NCBI GenBank assembly: GCA_021848025.1
Contig: JAJZND010000023.1
Location: forward strand, 1 to 45,379
DNA: 45,379 bases
Direction: 5' to 3'
Source of the DNA: Microcaldota archaeon
GTDB taxonomy: Archaea; Micrarchaeota; Micrarchaeia; Micrarchaeales; CABMGC01
Shown: positions 15,865-24,051 of the stretch, in pieces
Layout: every line of letters begins with the position of its first letter
How positions within the stretch are numbered: the stretch's first letter is position 1
The notes under the pieces: generated by a model
Database searches by the model: none
What the model was told of the DNA's origin: nothing
Seen by the model: the letters and a program-made list of their open reading frames with translations, nothing else
Program-made: the position numbers and the translations under genes

Positions 15865-18606
15865 CTAAGCCTGGGAGTATCTGGTAAGTTCAGATACGAT
15901 TCTTTGATAAAACGGATCCGATTCATTGCAATCTAGCACCGCCTTCACAAATTCCTCGGTGTCGTTTCTGTACCTCAAGTAATCGTTCAGGTGTTTCTCA
16001 AATGTTTCAACCTGTTTTGCCTTCGGATCTTGATCATCAATCTCATAACCTGTTGCTCCTGTGTTTATGTTGCCCCTCAGACCCACAAATCCCAGTGCGG
16101 TGCATATTTCGTCCTCCTTAACCCCTCTATCTAAAGCATATATCTTTCTGTAAACAGCTAGCTGCCTCCTGTGCTCCGAAGCTCTATCGATGTTTTTGTC
16201 CGTTTTCCAGTCAAGTATGAGGTACTTTTTGCCATTGCCTTGTTTTATCTCGTAGATTGCATCAAGTTGTGCCTTGAATGCAAGGCCATCTGCCTTGCAG
16301 TTAAACACATCCTTCAGGTCCTTCACAATTTCACATTCTGCTGCTATCTGGACACAGTTATATCTCTTTTTGATATCTTCATCGATCTTCTCTATGTTTG
16401 CGAAGAATGGTAGGTATTCCTTCTTTATTGCCGACCTGTCAAGAGTTCCGTTGAATCTCTTTTCCGCAAGTTCATGAACGTCCGTACCTATCCTGAGGCC
16501 CTCTCCCCTCGGAGGCTTTATCCCTAGTATATACGATTTGAGGAACTCGTATGGCTCGGTCGATGCTTCAATCAGGCTAAATGAAAGGCGGTCTTTTGTT
16601 TTGAAGAAGTTTGATATTTTGTCTCTAAGCCAGTCTTCCTTTTCGGTAAGCTTCTTTTTGGATTCCTCCTTCTTTCCTGCCACGAACATGGCATAAGCTT
16701 CATCATACTTCCATGAGAGCGGCTCCTTCTCCTGATCAGCTTCGTATACCTCGCTTTCTGACAGGCCTTCGATTTGATATCTCTGGGCTAGCTTATCTTT
16801 GCCTGCCACAATATAAAGCTCGTCTTTTGCTCGCGTGAATGCAACAAAATCCACGCGTAGGTGCTCCTCCTCAAGCCCTCCGCGTATATCTATCCCTTTT
16901 GAGGCCTTGATTATTGAGTATACTACTGCATCTATGAAGCTAAGGCTGCCTCTTACATCCTTCGGCGCATAAACAACAGCATCAAATTCAAGCCCCTTGG
17001 CTTTGTGTACCGTGGTTAAGGTTACCTGGTGCTGCTTTTCCACAGGTTCGTAGTTCTCTTCAGTTATGGCAAGGTAGTCGAATAGTGCCTTTCTGTCAGG
17101 GATCCTTTCTATGTTGAAGAACTCGGTGATGTTTTCATAGATAGCCGATGCAGTTAAGTAATATTCCTTGCCGATTGACACTGAGATCGGCATTATCCTG
17201 TCTAAGAATATATTTGGAACTTTGTCAAGCGTCAGCGATTCCTTTGTCTTGAAGAACTCACGGGCAATGCCCCCTGCAAATTCCAGGCCCGCTGTCTTCG
17301 ATTCCTTTACCTTTTCAGATATTTCAAACGCATGTTTCAAACTTATTCCAGAGAAAGGTGTAAACAACGCCCCGACTATGTCATCGGCGCTGTCGAAAAG
17401 GAGCCCACGCAAGTAAGATATTATCTCATCCTTTGCTTCTCTGCGGGTATTGCCGCCAACGGTTGTAGTATAATTGATGCCCTTTGCATCAAGCATCTTG
17501 GATATTGCCACGATCTGCCCATTGGTCCTGGTTATTATTGCAACCTTCTTTTCGGTCCCCTTGTATCTCTCAACTATGTCAATCAACCTGGAAACAGATG
17601 CGCGGTTCTGATCTTTCGATGTGATTATCTTGATTTTTGCCTTGCCGTCTCTTTTCCCCTTAAGTCCCTCTAATTCATCTACATAGCTTTTATCAGTGGT
17701 ATTTGCAAGGAAATGTGTTTTTGAATAATCCAAAATGCCCTGCAGGCTCCTGTAATTCAGTGTCCTTGTCTCCTTCTTTGTGCCTTTACGTACCATGAAG
17801 CGGGTGAAGTTTTCTACACTGCCACCCTGAAATCCGAATATTGCCTGCTTTCTGTCCCCGACAAGAAACAGGGAGTCGCCAGAAGCAATTGCAATGTCTG
17901 CCTCAAGCTCATTTACGTCCTGCAGCTCGTCCACAAGCACAAATTTGTAGTGCCTCGCCTTCTTGTCATATTTCCTCACGAGTTCCATTAGCATGTCATT
18001 ATAATCAAGGTACTTGCCTGAAGAGTTCTTTTTGTGCTCATAGTTTGAGAACGCAGTGACGAAGTATTCCAGGAACTTCTTGTTCTCATCAAGGCTTATG
18101 TTTGCGATGCCCTCCTCGAGATACACTCCCTCTAATTCCCTTTCAGCCTCCTTGATCTTAATCTGTTTCGGGAGTATCCCGAAGCTCTTTAGGTACCTTA
18201 TCGCGTTTTCGCACTTCGGAACTATTTCCCCAATTATGTAATCGTCCTGATAATTTAAGGCGCCGAGTTCTTTGAAGCTGCGGTATATGGAATATCTTGT
18301 ATAGTTGTTGGTCGCGACTTCACGATCCTCTCCGCGTTCTTGCAGATAATCAAACGCGTAACTGTGGAAGGTATGGATGTCTATGTTCTGCGGTTTTGCA
18401 GAAATCCCGCTTGCTTTGACAGATTTTGAAACTCTCTGGCGCATCTCCTCAGCTGCCTTGGTTGTGAAGGTTATACATAGAATGTCCTCTTCCTTTGCAC
18501 CTCCCTTAAGCAGTTTTACCACCTGCTCAGCAATGGCTGTGGTTTTGCCTGTGCCAGGGTTCGCTATGACAAGCGTATCCTGTGCAAAATCCTTTTCTCC
18601 TGCCAT
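15865..18606 (-). CDS. UvrD/PcrA-type helicase fused to RecB-type nuclease
   Basis: A superfamily 1A helicase with a C-terminal nuclease, 913 residues. Helicase motifs in order: ANPGTGKT (15-22), ITFTTKAAEEMRQRV, LVDELQDVNELE, LVGDRKQAIFGFQGG, LNYRSLQGIL, TVHKAKGLEFDAVVY and VDFVAFTRAKDELYIV. The C-terminal PD-(D/E)XK domain shows GTDVHELAEKRF, AQLDAIYEI, LILDWKTDK and RRQLAVYRKIY, all the RecB/AddA-type catalytic elements. It probably processes DNA ends. TTG/ATG codons lie at 18624/18621, but ATG 18606 is chosen because a TATA box is centred about 28 nt upstream. RecBCD/AddAB-like partners are not encoded nearby. Confidence 0.92.
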   Translation of the reverse strand: MAGEKDFAQDTLVIANPGTGKTTAIAEQVVKLLKGGAKEEDILCITFTTKAAEEMRQRVSKSVKASGISAKPQNIDIHTFHSYAFDYLQERGEDREVATNNYTRYSIYRSFKELGALNYQDDYIIGEIVPKCENAIRYLKSFGILPKQIKIKEAERELEGVYLEEGIANISLDENKKFLEYFVTAFSNYEHKKNSSGKYLDYNDMLMELVRKYDKKARHYKFVLVDELQDVNELEADIAIASGDSLFLVGDRKQAIFGFQGGSVENFTRFMVRKGTKKETRTLNYRSLQGILDYSKTHFLANTTDKSYVDELEGLKGKRDGKAKIKIITSKDQNRASVSRLIDIVERYKGTEKKVAIITRTNGQIVAISKMLDAKGINYTTTVGGNTRREAKDEIISYLRGLLFDSADDIVGALFTPFSGISLKHAFEISEKVKESKTAGLEFAGGIAREFFKTKESLTLDKVPNIFLDRIMPISVSIGKEYYLTASAIYENITEFFNIERIPDRKALFDYLAITEENYEPVEKQHQVTLTTVHKAKGLEFDAVVYAPKDVRGSLSFIDAVVYSIIKASKGIDIRGGLEEEHLRVDFVAFTRAKDELYIVAGKDKLAQRYQIEGLSESEVYEADQEKEPLSWKYDEAYAMFVAGKKEESKKKLTEKEDWLRDKISNFFKTKDRLSFSLIEASTEPYEFLKSYILGIKPPRGEGLRIGTDVHELAEKRFNGTLDRSAIKKEYLPFFANIEKIDEDIKKRYNCVQIAAECEIVKDLKDVFNCKADGLAFKAQLDAIYEIKQGNGKKYLILDWKTDKNIDRASEHRRQLAVYRKIYALDRGVKEDEICTALGFVGLRGNINTGATGYEIDDQDPKAKQVETFEKHLNDYLRYRNDTEEFVKAVLDCNESDPFYQRIVSELTRYSQA

Positions 18607-18629
18607 AATAATCCCATTCATCAATATTG

Positions 18630-18881
18630 TTATTTAACCCTGCGTTTCTGCTTAGCAGATTGCCATTTTGCAAGTAAGAGACAGATGAGCACTGCTCCTC
18701 CGATAAGGCGGACTGACGAGCTTGTATAAGAGCAGGCAGGAATTATGAAGATTGCTACTATTACGAAGACGGCATGCGCTCGGAGCATTCTTATCCTCAA
18801 AGAAACTTGCCGAGCCAAAAGAAAGATTAGCCGTAAGGAACTGAGCATCACGAGCCTTATAATAAACGATTCGCCCCGCAA
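18630..18881 (-). CDS. Possible small membrane protein (83 aa)
   Basis: Not recognised. Two hydrophobic stretches (AHAVFVIVAIFIIPACSY and RLIGGAVLICLLLAKW) sit in a strongly basic frame that begins MRGESFIIRLVM and ends AKQKRRVK, a pattern that fits a small two-helix membrane protein. It lies upstream of and parallel to the helicase-nuclease, whose TATA box overlaps its last codons, so the two may be transcribed separately. It could also be a chance open frame. Confidence 0.35.
   Translation of the reverse strand: MRGESFIIRLVMLSSLRLIFLLARQVSLRIRMLRAHAVFVIVAIFIIPACSYTSSSVRLIGGAVLICLLLAKWQSAKQKRRVK
18631..18638 (-). promoter_or_regulatory. TATA box of the helicase-nuclease gene
   Basis: GTTAAATA on the minus strand is centred about 28 nt from ATG 18606. 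This supports a leaderless mRNA and the downstream start codon. Confidence 0.5.
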
Positions 18882-18886
18882 ACCCC

Positions 18887-19135
18887 TTATTTCAATGGTG
18901 TGTTAGGGGTGTGAGAAGGTACGCAAATCTCAGCTCCCAATAACTTCTCAACAGAAGGCGCTTGTAGAGAACGGACACATAATGGGTAGGTGCTCATAGG
19001 TTGCTTTCCTATTCGCCATAACCTATGCGAAAGGTTCCGAAAGTAATGACTATGTTTACCGACTCATAGCAAAGACGATGAAACTAATGACCTTTAGCCG
19101 TTGGAGGATGTCACTTGCCACTTATTTGAGTTGAA
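18887..19135 (+). ncRNA. Candidate structured RNA (unassigned)
   Basis: About 265 nt between 18882 and 19147 lacks any plausible gene but is unusually rich in local inverted repeats: TGAGAAG/CTTCTCA (18912-18918/18944-18950), CATAGGTT/AACCTATG (18995-19002/19020-19027), CTATG/CATAG (19050-19054/19065-19069) and TGAC/GTCA (19088-19091/19110-19113). A TATA-like CTTATAATAAAC (18856-18867) would start transcription near 18887. I looked for the conserved cores of RNase P RNA and SRP RNA and did not find them convincingly on either strand. Strand and ends are inferred. Confidence 0.35.
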
Positions 19136-19147
19136 CAGCTATACATT

Positions 19148-19248
19148 TGCCGCAGGTCGGATTTGAACCGACGACATTCCGGTATCTGATAAGGCTTTGG
19201 TAAAGCCCATCTTCAGCCGGACACTCTCCCGGACTGAGTTACTGCGGC
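19148..19248 (-). tRNA. tRNA-Phe (anticodon GAA) with 27-nt intron
   Basis: Acceptor GCCGCAG/CTGCGGC, D arm ACTC...GAGT, anticodon stem TCCGG/CCGGA and T arm GTCGG/CCGAC all pair; the discriminator is A. The anticodon loop is interrupted by an intron at 19184-19210, between positions 37 and 38. CTGA in the loop pairs with TCAG of the intron, flanked by 3-nt bulges (AGA and ATA), and the intron core GGCTTT/AAAGCC forms a hairpin: a bulge-helix-bulge recognised by the archaeal splicing endonuclease. Removal gives loop CTGAAGA with anticodon GAA. Confidence 0.95.
19184..19210 (-). other. tRNA-Phe intron
   Basis: 27 nt. Cleavage after the second base of each 3-nt bulge gives a correct 7-nt anticodon loop, which supports the assigned boundaries. 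Confidence 0.88.
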
Positions 19249-19272
19249 ACATTATAATAGCTATCCATCCAA

Positions 19273-19282
19273 TATTTTATAC
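19273..19282. promoter_or_regulatory. Shared bidirectional TATA box (tRNA-Phe / hef)
   Basis: ATTTTATACC (plus) or GGTATAAAAT (minus) lies 29 nt (centre) from the tRNA-Phe 5' end and 33 nt from ATG 19310. It is the only good TATA element in this 61-nt space. Confidence 0.5.
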
Positions 19283-19309
19283 CTTTTCAGTCATATCTAA
19301 CTACTGTAA

Positions 19310-20872
19310 ATGATCCTGATGGCGTACGATACAAGATGGGATAAGATTGGTAAGGCGTTAGAATATATAAACCTTGATGGCTTCGAATTCAGGGAGTACC
19401 AGGCAAACATAATAGACGCGGTGCTCAAGCATAGAAATACGCTCGTTGTTCTTCCGACTGGCCTGGGCAAGACAGTAATAGGCATAGGAATAATAGCGGA
19501 TTCGCTGTCGAAAGGAAGAAAAGCTCTTTTGCTTGCGCCTACCAAGCCGCTGGCAGAGCAGCATTACAACAACCTGCTTGACCGTCTAAGAGTGCCAAAG
19601 GAAAAGATTGCGCTCTTTACCGGAAAGATAGGAAAGACATCGAGAAAGGAGCTGGCGCTTAATGCCAGCGTGATAGTTGCAACGCCGCAGACAATAGCAA
19701 ATGATCTCAAGCAGGCAAACATGTCGCTTATGGATTTCGGCTGTGCAATCTTCGATGAATGCCATCGCGCAGTAGGGCGCTATGCATATACCTATATAGC
19801 AAACGAATGTTCAATCAACGATGTTCTCATAGTAGGACTTACCGCTTCTCCGGGAAGCAAGAAGGAGAAGATAAACGCACTTGTAAAGACGCTCAACATA
19901 AGGCACATAGAGATAAGGATCTCGAGTGATCCGGACGTTTCGAAGTACGTGATGTCCAAGGAGATGCACATAAAGACTGTCGGAAAGACACCTACAATGG
20001 AAAGCATAGCTGCACTCATGAGGCCTAAGATAGAGGAGAGCCTGTCTGGCCTCAACAAAATTGGCTTCCTTCATTTCAGAAATTTCGAGAGCATTCCCAA
20101 GGGAAGGCTGCTTCAGGCAGGCACCGAAATCAGCAAACTCCAGGCGCCTAATTACAAATATGCCGCATTATTCAACTATGTAAAGCTGCTTCACCTTTCC
20201 CATGCATATGATCTCCTTCTGACTGAGGGCATCTATCCATTCTCCAAATACTTCGAGGCCCTCGAGAAGAGGGAGAAGAAGAGTAGGAGCGTAGAGCATA
20301 TACTCGGAAATGAGAATATAATCAAGGCCAGAAACCTGGCTCGCGAAGCTATAGAACGCGGGGAAGAGCATCCAAAGGTACTTGCTGCCCTGGATATAAT
20401 AAAGTCAAATAGCCAGAAGAGCACGATAATTTTTGCGCAGTACAGGACAACTATAAAAATGCTGACTGATTATCTTAATGGCGCCGGATACAGTGCAATG
20501 CAATTTGTAGGAAAGAAGGAAGGCATGACCCAGCAGCTCCAGGAGCAGACAATACAGGACTTCAGGAACGGAAAGTTCAAGGTCCTCGTCGCTAGTTCAA
20601 TAGGCGAAGAAGGCCTTGACATACCGTCTGTTGACGTTGTTATCTTCTATGAGCCAATACCCAATGAGATAAGGAACATTCAGCGCCGAGGCAGGACGGG
20701 GCGGTTCAGAACTGGCGATATATATGTCCTGATCACAAGAGGCACAAAAGACGAGGTTTATTTCTATATATCCGGGCAGAAGGAGAGAAAGATGTTTGGC
20801 CTTGTACGGGCAATAAACGAGAAGATGGAGCTTAAAAGAAACGGCGAAGCCAGAAACCAGAAGACGCTTTAA
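19310..20872 (+). CDS. Hef/FANCM-like SF2 helicase, helicase-only form
   Basis: A DNA helicase related to the helicase half of archaeal Hef and eukaryotic FANCM, which act on stalled forks. In 520 residues: FREYQ Q-motif (27-31), Walker A PTGLGKT (49-55), VATPQTI, DECH box (148-151), LTASPG, IIFAQYRTT, EEGLDIPSVDVVIFYEP and RRGRTGR. The insert between the two RecA lobes (about 225-370) is typical of this family. It ends shortly after the last motif, so the XPF-type nuclease and HhH domains of full-length Hef are absent. ATG 19310 fits the promoter; ATG 19319 is possible. Confidence 0.9.
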   Translation: MILMAYDTRWDKIGKALEYINLDGFEFREYQANIIDAVLKHRNTLVVLPTGLGKTVIGIGIIADSLSKGRKALLLAPTKPLAEQHYNNLLDRLRVPKEKIALFTGKIGKTSRKELALNASVIVATPQTIANDLKQANMSLMDFGCAIFDECHRAVGRYAYTYIANECSINDVLIVGLTASPGSKKEKINALVKTLNIRHIEIRISSDPDVSKYVMSKEMHIKTVGKTPTMESIAALMRPKIEESLSGLNKIGFLHFRNFESIPKGRLLQAGTEISKLQAPNYKYAALFNYVKLLHLSHAYDLLLTEGIYPFSKYFEALEKREKKSRSVEHILGNENIIKARNLAREAIERGEEHPKVLAALDIIKSNSQKSTIIFAQYRTTIKMLTDYLNGAGYSAMQFVGKKEGMTQQLQEQTIQDFRNGKFKVLVASSIGEEGLDIPSVDVVIFYEPIPNEIRNIQRRGRTGRFRTGDIYVLITRGTKDEVYFYISGQKERKMFGLVRAINEKMELKRNGEARNQKTL

Positions 20873-21005
20873 CAAAGTGAGCGGGAGTGAAATCCAATAT
20901 CCCAAGTATATTTTGCGGGGCTTGATCTATGCCTATTTTTATTGCCAGAATGTTGAATTGTCTGCGATATCTTTATATATCTAAAAAGCGCTATCTAATA
21001 CGGGT

Positions 21006-21272
21006 GTGGAAGTGGGAATAAAAACCAGAATGGCGAGCAGAGCTGTGCGGCAGGCTCAATCCTGCATGCCTACCGGCATGGAGGAGATGGAGCGGTATGC
21101 TCTGGAGTACCCGGAATACAGAAAGGAGATAGTAGCGGCAATCACAGCTTACGGAGGACGGGAGAAGAACTGGAAAAAAGCAAGGAAGGCAATGGGCATA
21201 GTTGAGAGGATAAATGCGGCAAGCATGCTGGAAGGCTTACGCGACGAAGAAGACGCGGAGCAGAGATATTAA
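21006..21272 (+). CDS. Hypothetical small helical protein (88 aa)
   Basis: Not recognised. Charged and helical, with MEEMERYALEYPEYRKEIVA followed by REKNWKKARKAMGIVERIN; no membrane segment. It starts at GTG 21006, with TATA box CTTTATATAT (20971-20980) centred 30 nt upstream, which favours a leaderless transcript; ATG 21030 is an alternative. It overlaps the end of the convergent VKOR gene by four bases. Confidence 0.55.
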   Translation: MEVGIKTRMASRAVRQAQSCMPTGMEEMERYALEYPEYRKEIVAAITAYGGREKNWKKARKAMGIVERINAASMLEGLRDEEDAEQRY

Positions 21273-21673
21273 CCGTGCTTGGCTGCATCATACAGAGTAA
21301 GTATGAAAAGCAGCACTATTGTTACATGCACTGTAGTGCAGAAAATGCAGATATGCCCGATAAGATATTCCAGGTAAATGAAGTAAAAGACGAAGACCAA
21401 CCCGAGAGCATTGTACACTGCCTTGAGGTCCTTATATCTTAAATTAAGTATCACCAGTTCGACAACGAAGAAGACCAGTCCGTAAACTGCCAGCGGCACA
21501 CCAAGTATGTAAGCATATGCGCTGTTGAGTACAGATGCGCAGTTGATTAGGCCGGTGTCAGGGCACGCCAGCGGCACAGAGCTGCTGTAATGGTAAGCAG
21601 TAAGGTAGATAGAAACGAGCAGACCCAGCACTGCCAAAATCATGCATGACAGATACACTCTGTCTTTGTTCAT
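21269..21673 (-). CDS. VKOR-family disulfide-generating membrane protein
   Basis: A vitamin K epoxide reductase homologue, the functional equivalent of DsbB: it reoxidises a thioredoxin-like partner and passes electrons to a quinone. In 134 residues it has four membrane helices, the loop pair C37/C45, S51, and the active-site C109-IF-C112. The C37/C45/S51 spacing matches human VKOR C43/C51/S57. Its gene starts 2 nt after the DUF929 thioredoxin-like gene, so the two are surely cotranscribed and probably form one redox relay. Confidence 0.9.
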   Translation of the reverse strand: MNKDRVYLSCMILAVLGLLVSIYLTAYHYSSSVPLACPDTGLINCASVLNSAYAYILGVPLAVYGLVFFVVELVILNLRYKDLKAVYNALGLVFVFYFIYLEYLIGHICIFCTTVHVTIVLLFILTLYDAAKHG

Positions 21674-21674
21674 G

Positions 21675-22490
21675 TTATGCGCCTAATTGCCTTTCTATGC
21701 TTTTGACATAGTCCTGGCCGCAAACGCTCTGCGGGGTGTTATTGTCTGCAGTGCAGATCTGCGCTGTTAGCAGATTCGCGGTTCCGATTATTGCCTGTGA
21801 CTGCACAGACGACGGATTCTGCAAGTCCTGTGCTATAACGCTCCAGTTGGTTGCGTATAAAACTGCCTTGGGCTGATAGTTGGCTCCTATCTGTATGGAG
21901 TAGTTTCCGATGTCTATAAACGGTATGCTGCCTCTCTCGATGCTAGGCAGTTGCGGGTTATTCGCATCATAGAAATTGAAAAGCGCCTGCTCCTGGCTCG
22001 TAGGGCTCTCCAGCGGAGCACCCGTATTGGTCTCAGCTTCTACTGGTATGAAAGTTATGTACGGGCTATAGTAGCTTGAATTATAAAAAGTAAAGGTAGG
22101 CGTGCTTGGGGAGACAGCATCCGTTGCGCTCGATGTCATAAATTTAACCCCTTTGAATGTACCAAACCTCATCAGTGCAATTAACATGCCCCATCTCTCG
22201 GCAGCGCAGTATGGGCAGTATTCCGCACCATAATAAAACACTGTCGTTTTATTATCTATTCTGAGTGGCGTTGCATTGGCTAGGATGGTCGGGAAACTAC
22301 TCACGCTTCCTATGCCTACCTGATTGCTTATGCTGCCGGAAACATTAAGCTGCGACAGAAACGAAGCAGGCACAGGCTTATTATCGTATGTTGCAAGCGC
22401 CTGGTCTTTAGGTCCTCCGTTAAGAACAAAGATTGCTGAAGCTGCAATTATGACCACTATCAATATCATAATGTAAAGTTTGGCTTTCAT
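21675..22490 (-). CDS. DUF929 membrane-anchored thioredoxin-like protein
   Basis: An N-terminal anchor (KLYIMILIVVIIAASAIFVL) is followed by an extracellular domain with the redox motif C92-PY-C95 in FYYGAEYCPYCAAERW, typical of DUF929 (PF06053), and a C-terminal cysteine pair (QICTADN, SVCGQDY). It probably oxidises or isomerises cysteines in exported proteins as a DsbA-like partner of the adjacent VKOR; this is inferred from pairing and motif. ATG 22490 is chosen over TTG 22502 because an AT-rich TATA-like element (AATAATTAAAG) lies about 23 nt upstream. Confidence 0.88.
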   Translation of the reverse strand: MKAKLYIMILIVVIIAASAIFVLNGGPKDQALATYDNKPVPASFLSQLNVSGSISNQVGIGSVSSFPTILANATPLRIDNKTTVFYYGAEYCPYCAAERWGMLIALMRFGTFKGVKFMTSSATDAVSPSTPTFTFYNSSYYSPYITFIPVEAETNTGAPLESPTSQEQALFNFYDANNPQLPSIERGSIPFIDIGNYSIQIGANYQPKAVLYATNWSVIAQDLQNPSSVQSQAIIGTANLLTAQICTADNNTPQSVCGQDYVKSIERQLGA

Positions 22491-22635
22491 TCTAATTCCC
22501 AATTACTTTAATTATTTGCTGCCCAAAGGCTAAAAAAGCTTGCCTCTTCTACTCTGTTGGCTCTTTGTTTTCTGTTCTTTGCCCATGCAGAAGCGCACTC
22601 TTGCGCAGGTTAGCAGCTTATCCATCCTGATTGCA

Positions 22636-24048
22636 TTACTCCGCCAAATTCTTCCTTATTATGGCAACTATCTGCCTTAAGACCTCATTTTTCCCGGATT
22701 CTCCGGAAAGCTTTATGCCTACTGCGTTCCTGTGCCCTCCTGCCGAGTCTATCCTGCTGCCATATCGCTCTAGCAGTGTGCCTGCTAGCTGGACAAGCCC
22801 TGCCGCTTCGCCAATGTCCCTGCTTGCCCTTATAGAGATGAAGTTTCCTACATGGCATACAACTACACATCCCTTCCCATTTTCCTTCTCCAGTTTCTCC
22901 AGCAGTTTCGATGAGAATCTGCCCAGCAGAGGGTATCGCGACTGTTTCTCTTTTACATTGCCGTAATCAAGAGTATATATGCTATGCCCTCCTGCATTGT
23001 TCTCCTTCAGCAGCGGGATGGCCTCATCTGCAGCCTCTGCGACCCTCACATTTGCGTACATTGCAAGTTCGCTGGATCTTGCCTTGTCCTGAAGGAGCTG
23101 CTCTATTTCATATGGAGTTAGGTTTCCGTTCCTGCCAGAATGCACGAATGATGCATCGCTTGTTATTAAGTCCAGAAGGGCGGAGAGATCCTGGGCTTCC
23201 TTGTAAAGATTTGCATGCTTGCTGTAGTCACCTATCAGCGAAGCATCTTTGAAGATAGTCGTGTCTGCATTCGAAAATGATTTAACCAGCACTGATGAGA
23301 GCAGGCCTGCAGTATAATCAGAATTCCCTCCAAACATCCATGGATTTATGTAATATTCAAGGCTCTTTCCTTCAAAGTCCCCGGGCACCGGATGATGGTC
23401 AAGCCACAGTATATCAAAATACCTGCCTATGCTTTTTATGCCTTCATTGCTCTTTTCCGATGTGCCAAAATCTATCAAGATCATCAGCGGCTTCTCCAGC
23501 GACTCATACGCATTCACCAGCATTATATCATAATTCGCCTCTTCTTTTCCGTAGATGACGCCTCTATTCATGATCCAGAAAAGGTTTATCCTCTTCTCTA
23601 TCCTGCCATTTCCTTCTGAGAAGTCCTTAAGGCCTTTATAGATTGAATATGCGCCGCTGCTCCCATCTGCATCGTTATGGAATCTCACCACAATTGGCGC
23701 TCCTGCGAGAAACTTTTTAAGCAGAAGGGAAGCCCCTTTCGTTATCTCAGGCCACATCTCCCTGTTAAGCTTGTCCAGTTCATTTACTCCGCTTGCCGGT
23801 GGCGTTTCCTTTAGAGCAGATTCTATCTTCCTTCCAATTGCTTTTTCTATGAGCTTCCTCCTAAGCCGTGCATGTTTGCCATTTGCAGGTTCAGCTGTCG
23901 CACCCTCCGCGTCAGTCATTTCCCCGAGCTCAATCTTCAGCGGGCTTTCTAGCTCAATGGTGAAGAGCCCTCCCTTTCCGTCATCAGCAGTTACATAGTA
24001 AAAATCCAGGTTTGGCCTGTGTTTTATGCACGACACAATTCCATACAT
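22636..24048 (-). CDS. DHH/DHHA1 phosphoesterase (RecJ-like)
   Basis: Metal-dependent phosphoesterase of the DHH superfamily. Seen in 470 residues: HNDADGSSG (124-132), LIDFGTSE (191-198), LDHHPV (216-221) and the C-terminal DHHA1 motif SAGGHRNAVGI. An N-terminal region of about 110 residues may be a substrate-binding domain. Archaeal relatives include RecJ-like nucleases (GAN) and oligonucleotide or cyclic-dinucleotide phosphodiesterases; sequence alone does not decide. It is the last gene of a three-gene operon, 3 nt after the cysteine-rich protein. Confidence 0.85.
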   Translation of the reverse strand: MYGIVSCIKHRPNLDFYYVTADDGKGGLFTIELESPLKIELGEMTDAEGATAEPANGKHARLRRKLIEKAIGRKIESALKETPPASGVNELDKLNREMWPEITKGASLLLKKFLAGAPIVVRFHNDADGSSGAYSIYKGLKDFSEGNGRIEKRINLFWIMNRGVIYGKEEANYDIMLVNAYESLEKPLMILIDFGTSEKSNEGIKSIGRYFDILWLDHHPVPGDFEGKSLEYYINPWMFGGNSDYTAGLLSSVLVKSFSNADTTIFKDASLIGDYSKHANLYKEAQDLSALLDLITSDASFVHSGRNGNLTPYEIEQLLQDKARSSELAMYANVRVAEAADEAIPLLKENNAGGHSIYTLDYGNVKEKQSRYPLLGRFSSKLLEKLEKENGKGCVVVCHVGNFISIRASRDIGEAAGLVQLAGTLLERYGSRIDSAGGHRNAVGIKLSGESGKNEVLRQIVAIIRKNLAE

Positions 24049-24051
24049 GCG

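Noticed and set aside
18887-19135. RNase P RNA or SRP RNA
   Set aside because: I could not match the conserved cores on either strand, so no class was assigned to the candidate RNA.
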